From NCBI GenBank assembly GCA_012728025.1, contig JAAYFX010000125.1, positions 1-8,713 on the forward strand: 8,713 bases of DNA, written 5' to 3'. This DNA is from Clostridiales bacterium (GTDB lineage: Bacteria > Bacillota > Clostridia > Oscillospirales > Oscillospiraceae). Every line of letters begins with the position of its first letter. Within the stretch, counting starts at the first letter, position 1. The translations under genes were made by a program, and so were the position numbers. Shown piece after piece: positions 6,813 through 8,713 of the stretch. The notes under the pieces were generated by a model, which worked only from the letters and a program-made list of their open reading frames with translations, did no database searches and was not told the DNA's origin.

Positions 6813-7472
6813 TTATTGATTGGTTTGGAAAGCTGATAGCCCTTCATACAAACCTTTGAAAATAATAGATGTGGATACTGCGCCAGGGTCGGGATAACCA
6901 AGGGCTTTGTCACGAAAGTTTTTTGCCCTGCCGATTTGAGGGCGCATCTGCTTTGTGGCCTCTGCCCCAAGGCAGGCACCTTCCCAACCGCATCTAAGAA
7001 GCTCCACAACATCTGACGTATCAGCCTTATCCATAGCATCCACAGCGTATAGAAGCGCATCCAGCATTGTGCGGTCATTGGGCTTTGTGCGGCCCCGTCT
7101 TGCGATGCTCTGAGCGCTTAATCTAAAATACCTGCGTATAGTATCAACATCCATGGATAGAAGATGCTGTCCCTCCGGAGAAACCAAGGCATCATGGCCG
7201 CCTATGAACAGTGTGCCAAAAATGACACCGGAGGCACCTCCCATAGTTTTGACCAAGGTTATCCCGCTTGCAATGGTAAGCTCGTATATGGATGCAAAGC
7301 TTTGGGTTTTAAGCACCTGCTGAAGCTCGGTAAACCCATCACGCATACCAAAGCCATGGTCACCGTCTCCGATTGTTGAATCAAGCTCTGTAAGCATAGG
7401 CTCGCTTTCAATAATCAGCTCACATACATACAGCAGGGCGGATTGAAGATTTTGAGTGCTGATTTCTTTCAT
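6813..7472 (-). CDS. dhaL: DhaL-like ATP-binding kinase subunit (dihydroxyacetone kinase family)
   Basis: This 219-residue protein matches DhaL, the nucleotide-binding half of dihydroxyacetone-type kinases. It keeps the Mg-ADP/ATP aspartates in LDSTIGDGDHGFGM (30-43; D31, D36, D38). It also keeps the nucleotide loop GGASG (78-82), the TKPNDRTMLDAL block (129-140, usually KPGDKTMLDAL), GRAKNF (181-186) and the closing DPGA (195-198). It is therefore likely to be catalytically competent, using ATP or a phospho-DhaM partner. Neither a DhaM nor any other PTS component is seen in the window. The ATG at 7472 overlaps the repressor stop codon as ATGA, with AGGA (7479-7482) 6 nt upstream. A DhaK-like subunit is encoded two genes upstream and is the obvious partner, although that protein lacks the usual substrate histidine. 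The true substrate may therefore not be dihydroxyacetone. Confidence 0.9.
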   Translation of the reverse strand: MKEISTQNLQSALLYVCELIIESEPMLTELDSTIGDGDHGFGMRDGFTELQQVLKTQSFASIYELTIASGITLVKTMGGASGVIFGTLFIGGHDALVSPEGQHLLSMDVDTIRRYFRLSAQSIARRGRTKPNDRTMLDALLYAVDAMDKADTSDVVELLRCGWEGACLGAEATKQMRPQIGRAKNFRDKALGYPDPGAVSTSIIFKGLYEGLSAFQTNQ

Positions 7473-8266
7473 ATCTTTTCCTGTCTCGGTTCTTGCTCCG
7501 GCAGACGCTCTTCGGCAAAAATCACGTCCACATTATCACCCAGCATTTCATAAGAAAAATCCATTTCCCGACAGTCTGTAATAAGACAGTCCGGCTCGGT
7601 GATTTTAGCAAGATAGGTTTTTCCGATTTTTGTATGGTCTGCCAGCAAAATGCTGCAATTGGATGATTCAATCATATGGCTTTTAATGTCGGCATCCGCA
7701 TATCGGGGAGTTGAAAACCCATAGCTTTCATCAATGCCATTAATACCTATGAAGCATTTATCCACACGTATGTCCCGAATAAAACGGCAGGCAACAGAGC
7801 CTTCGCAGGTTTGATGCTCATAATTCACATCGCCGCCAACAAGCTGCACATTGCAGTTTCTGCTTTTGGACAAAGCCTCAATTGCCATAAGTGAGGTTGT
7901 GATAACACGTAAATGGCTTTTCGTTCCGCTGGCAATCAGCTTAATCAGCTCGTGGACAGTGCTTGAGGTGTCCATAAGCAGGGTGTCATGGTCGTCTATC
8001 ATGTCATAGGCGATTTGAGCGATTTGCTGTTTTAGCTCAGAGTCTTTATACAGAAGCTCTGAAGATGTGACCGCCTTGCCCACGAAATAGGCGGACATTG
8101 CCCCTCCATGAGTTCGGATAATGCGCTTTTGCTTTTGCAACTCTTCCAAATCACGGCGAATTGTTGCCTCTGAAATTTCCAGTTCATTGCTCAAATCGCT
8201 TACTTTCACGGAGCGCCGCTGGGTTACGATTTTATATATTTTTTGTTGTCTTTCTTCCGGAAACAA
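7469..8266 (-). CDS. DeoR-family transcriptional regulator
   Basis: This 265-residue repressor has the standard DeoR layout. An N-terminal winged helix-turn-helix (about 1-57) reads ERQQKIYKIV, then VKVSDLSNELEISEATIRRD with the recognition helix, then the wing RTHGGA (51-56). The C-terminal sugar-phosphate sensing domain (about 75-255) includes LMDTSSTV (97-104), ITTSLMAI (122-129), QLVGGDVN (141-148), CFIGINGID (171-179) and ADHTKIGK (209-216). Members usually repress the neighbouring sugar operon and are released by a phosphorylated sugar intermediate. The start is a TTG at 8266, with AGGAG (8276-8280) 9 nt upstream. That site overlaps the stop codon of the DhaK-like gene. The 3' end overlaps the DhaL-like start by 4 nt. 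Its position between the two kinase subunits means it is made from the operon and is probably autoregulated. I could not identify an operator in the window. Confidence 0.93.
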   Translation of the reverse strand: MFPEERQQKIYKIVTQRRSVKVSDLSNELEISEATIRRDLEELQKQKRIIRTHGGAMSAYFVGKAVTSSELLYKDSELKQQIAQIAYDMIDDHDTLLMDTSSTVHELIKLIASGTKSHLRVITTSLMAIEALSKSRNCNVQLVGGDVNYEHQTCEGSVACRFIRDIRVDKCFIGINGIDESYGFSTPRYADADIKSHMIESSNCSILLADHTKIGKTYLAKITEPDCLITDCREMDFSYEMLGDNVDVIFAEERLPEQEPRQEKI

Positions 8267-8278
8267 TGTTTACCACTC

Positions 8279-8713
8279 CTATATCGTGAAGCAATCTGAT
8301 TGCAAAACACAGTCCATGTATCGGGCGGTGTCCCGATTCATGCACAGAAGGCTAAAGTCAAACCCATAAACGTCCATGATGTTGGAAAAAGGCGCTACTC
8401 TAAGCTGTTCCACTGTCCTAGCAAGAGAAAGTTCCTTGCTTATAAGGTTTGCCATTATATAGCCGTCAGCATAGCTTGTAAGGCGAAGGCGGTTGATAAG
8501 AAGGAAGAGCGTCTCGTCTTCTTTTGGCGCCAAGTCCTCCAAAAGCATTTCGGAAACCTCTTTAGCTGCCCGCTCCATATCCATATGGGTTTCAACTCTC
8601 ATGGGAGGTTCGCCGGAGAAGCCCGCTCCGTAGGCAATTTGTGTTTGGGCCTCATTAATATGCAGGCTTAGGGTTCCAAGGCGTGTGTTGGCAAAGCGCA
8701 AAAGCTCCGCCGC
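8279..8713 (-). CDS. DhaK-like subunit, C-terminal part (5' end beyond window), substrate histidine missing
   Basis: The frame is open to the window edge; 144 C-terminal residues are visible, and a full DhaK has about 330-355. Family blocks seen are ANTRLGTLSL (visible 8-17, compare A.TRTxGVSLSSC), YGAGFSGEPPMRVE (28-41, compare LGxGIHGEPGxxxx), a helical stretch with VSEMLLEDL, TLFLLINRL (68-76, compare VAVLVNGLG) and NIMDVYGFDFSLLCM (111-125, compare TSLDMxGFSLTLL). In DhaK the histidine of GIHGE forms the covalent hemiaminal with dihydroxyacetone; here it is serine (visible residue 33). The stretch between the SLSSC-like and GEP motifs is also several residues shorter than in true DhaK, and the NGLGG motif is lost (INRLR). 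The gene ends 12 nt before the repressor start and probably leads this part of the operon. It may bind a different ketose or serve a regulatory role. Confidence 0.85.
   Translation of the reverse strand, partial: AAELLRFANTRLGTLSLHINEAQTQIAYGAGFSGEPPMRVETHMDMERAAKEVSEMLLEDLAPKEDETLFLLINRLRLTSYADGYIMANLISKELSLARTVEQLRVAPFSNIMDVYGFDFSLLCMNRDTARYMDCVLQSDCFTI

Overview
The window looks like a chromosomal segment of a low-to-mid GC Gram-positive anaerobe, most likely a Clostridia-type Firmicute. The reasons are strong GGAGG-type ribosome binding sites, tightly packed and overlapping genes, intrinsic terminators, use of a TTG start, and the families present. No transposase, integrase, phage gene, rRNA, tRNA or CRISPR array was seen. 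No gene-free stretch exceeds about 170 bases.

Layout. Positions 38-1810 (+) hold one ABC-F ATPase of the Uup type. It converges on a long minus-strand carbohydrate operon, and the two are separated by a near-perfect bidirectional terminator at 1844-1877. Read in its own direction (right to left), the operon is: a DhaK-like subunit cut by the window end (8713-8279), a DeoR-family repressor (8266-7469), a DhaL-like kinase subunit (7472-6813), a class II aldolase of the fructose/tagatose-bisphosphate family (6798-5944), a fructokinase-like PfkB kinase (5878-4949), a ribulose-phosphate 3-epimerase-family protein (4947-4228), a SIS-domain isomerase resembling 6-phospho-3-hexuloisomerase (4241-3675), a D-lyxose isomerase-family cupin (3553-2867) and a ribokinase-like PfkB kinase (2864-1977). 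Junctions are mostly overlaps or gaps of 1-14 nt. The exceptions are a 65-nt gap holding a long hairpin (5904-5937) and a 121-nt gap (3554-3674).

How the genes may work together (inference). Isomerases and two kinases would convert one or more incoming sugars to phosphorylated ketoses. The epimerase and SIS isomerase would rearrange those phosphates. The aldolase would split a phosphorylated ketose, and the DhaK/DhaL pair would phosphorylate a short ketose or related keto-compound. The DeoR protein would sense a sugar phosphate and control the operon. No transporter lies in the window, so the inducing sugar cannot be named.

The most unusual signal is in the DhaK-like fragment. The family's GIHGEPG motif, whose histidine covalently holds dihydroxyacetone, reads GFSGEPP here, while the partner DhaL keeps its Mg-ATP aspartates. 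This argues for a kinase with a changed substrate or chemistry, inside a sugar pathway that I cannot match to a named one.
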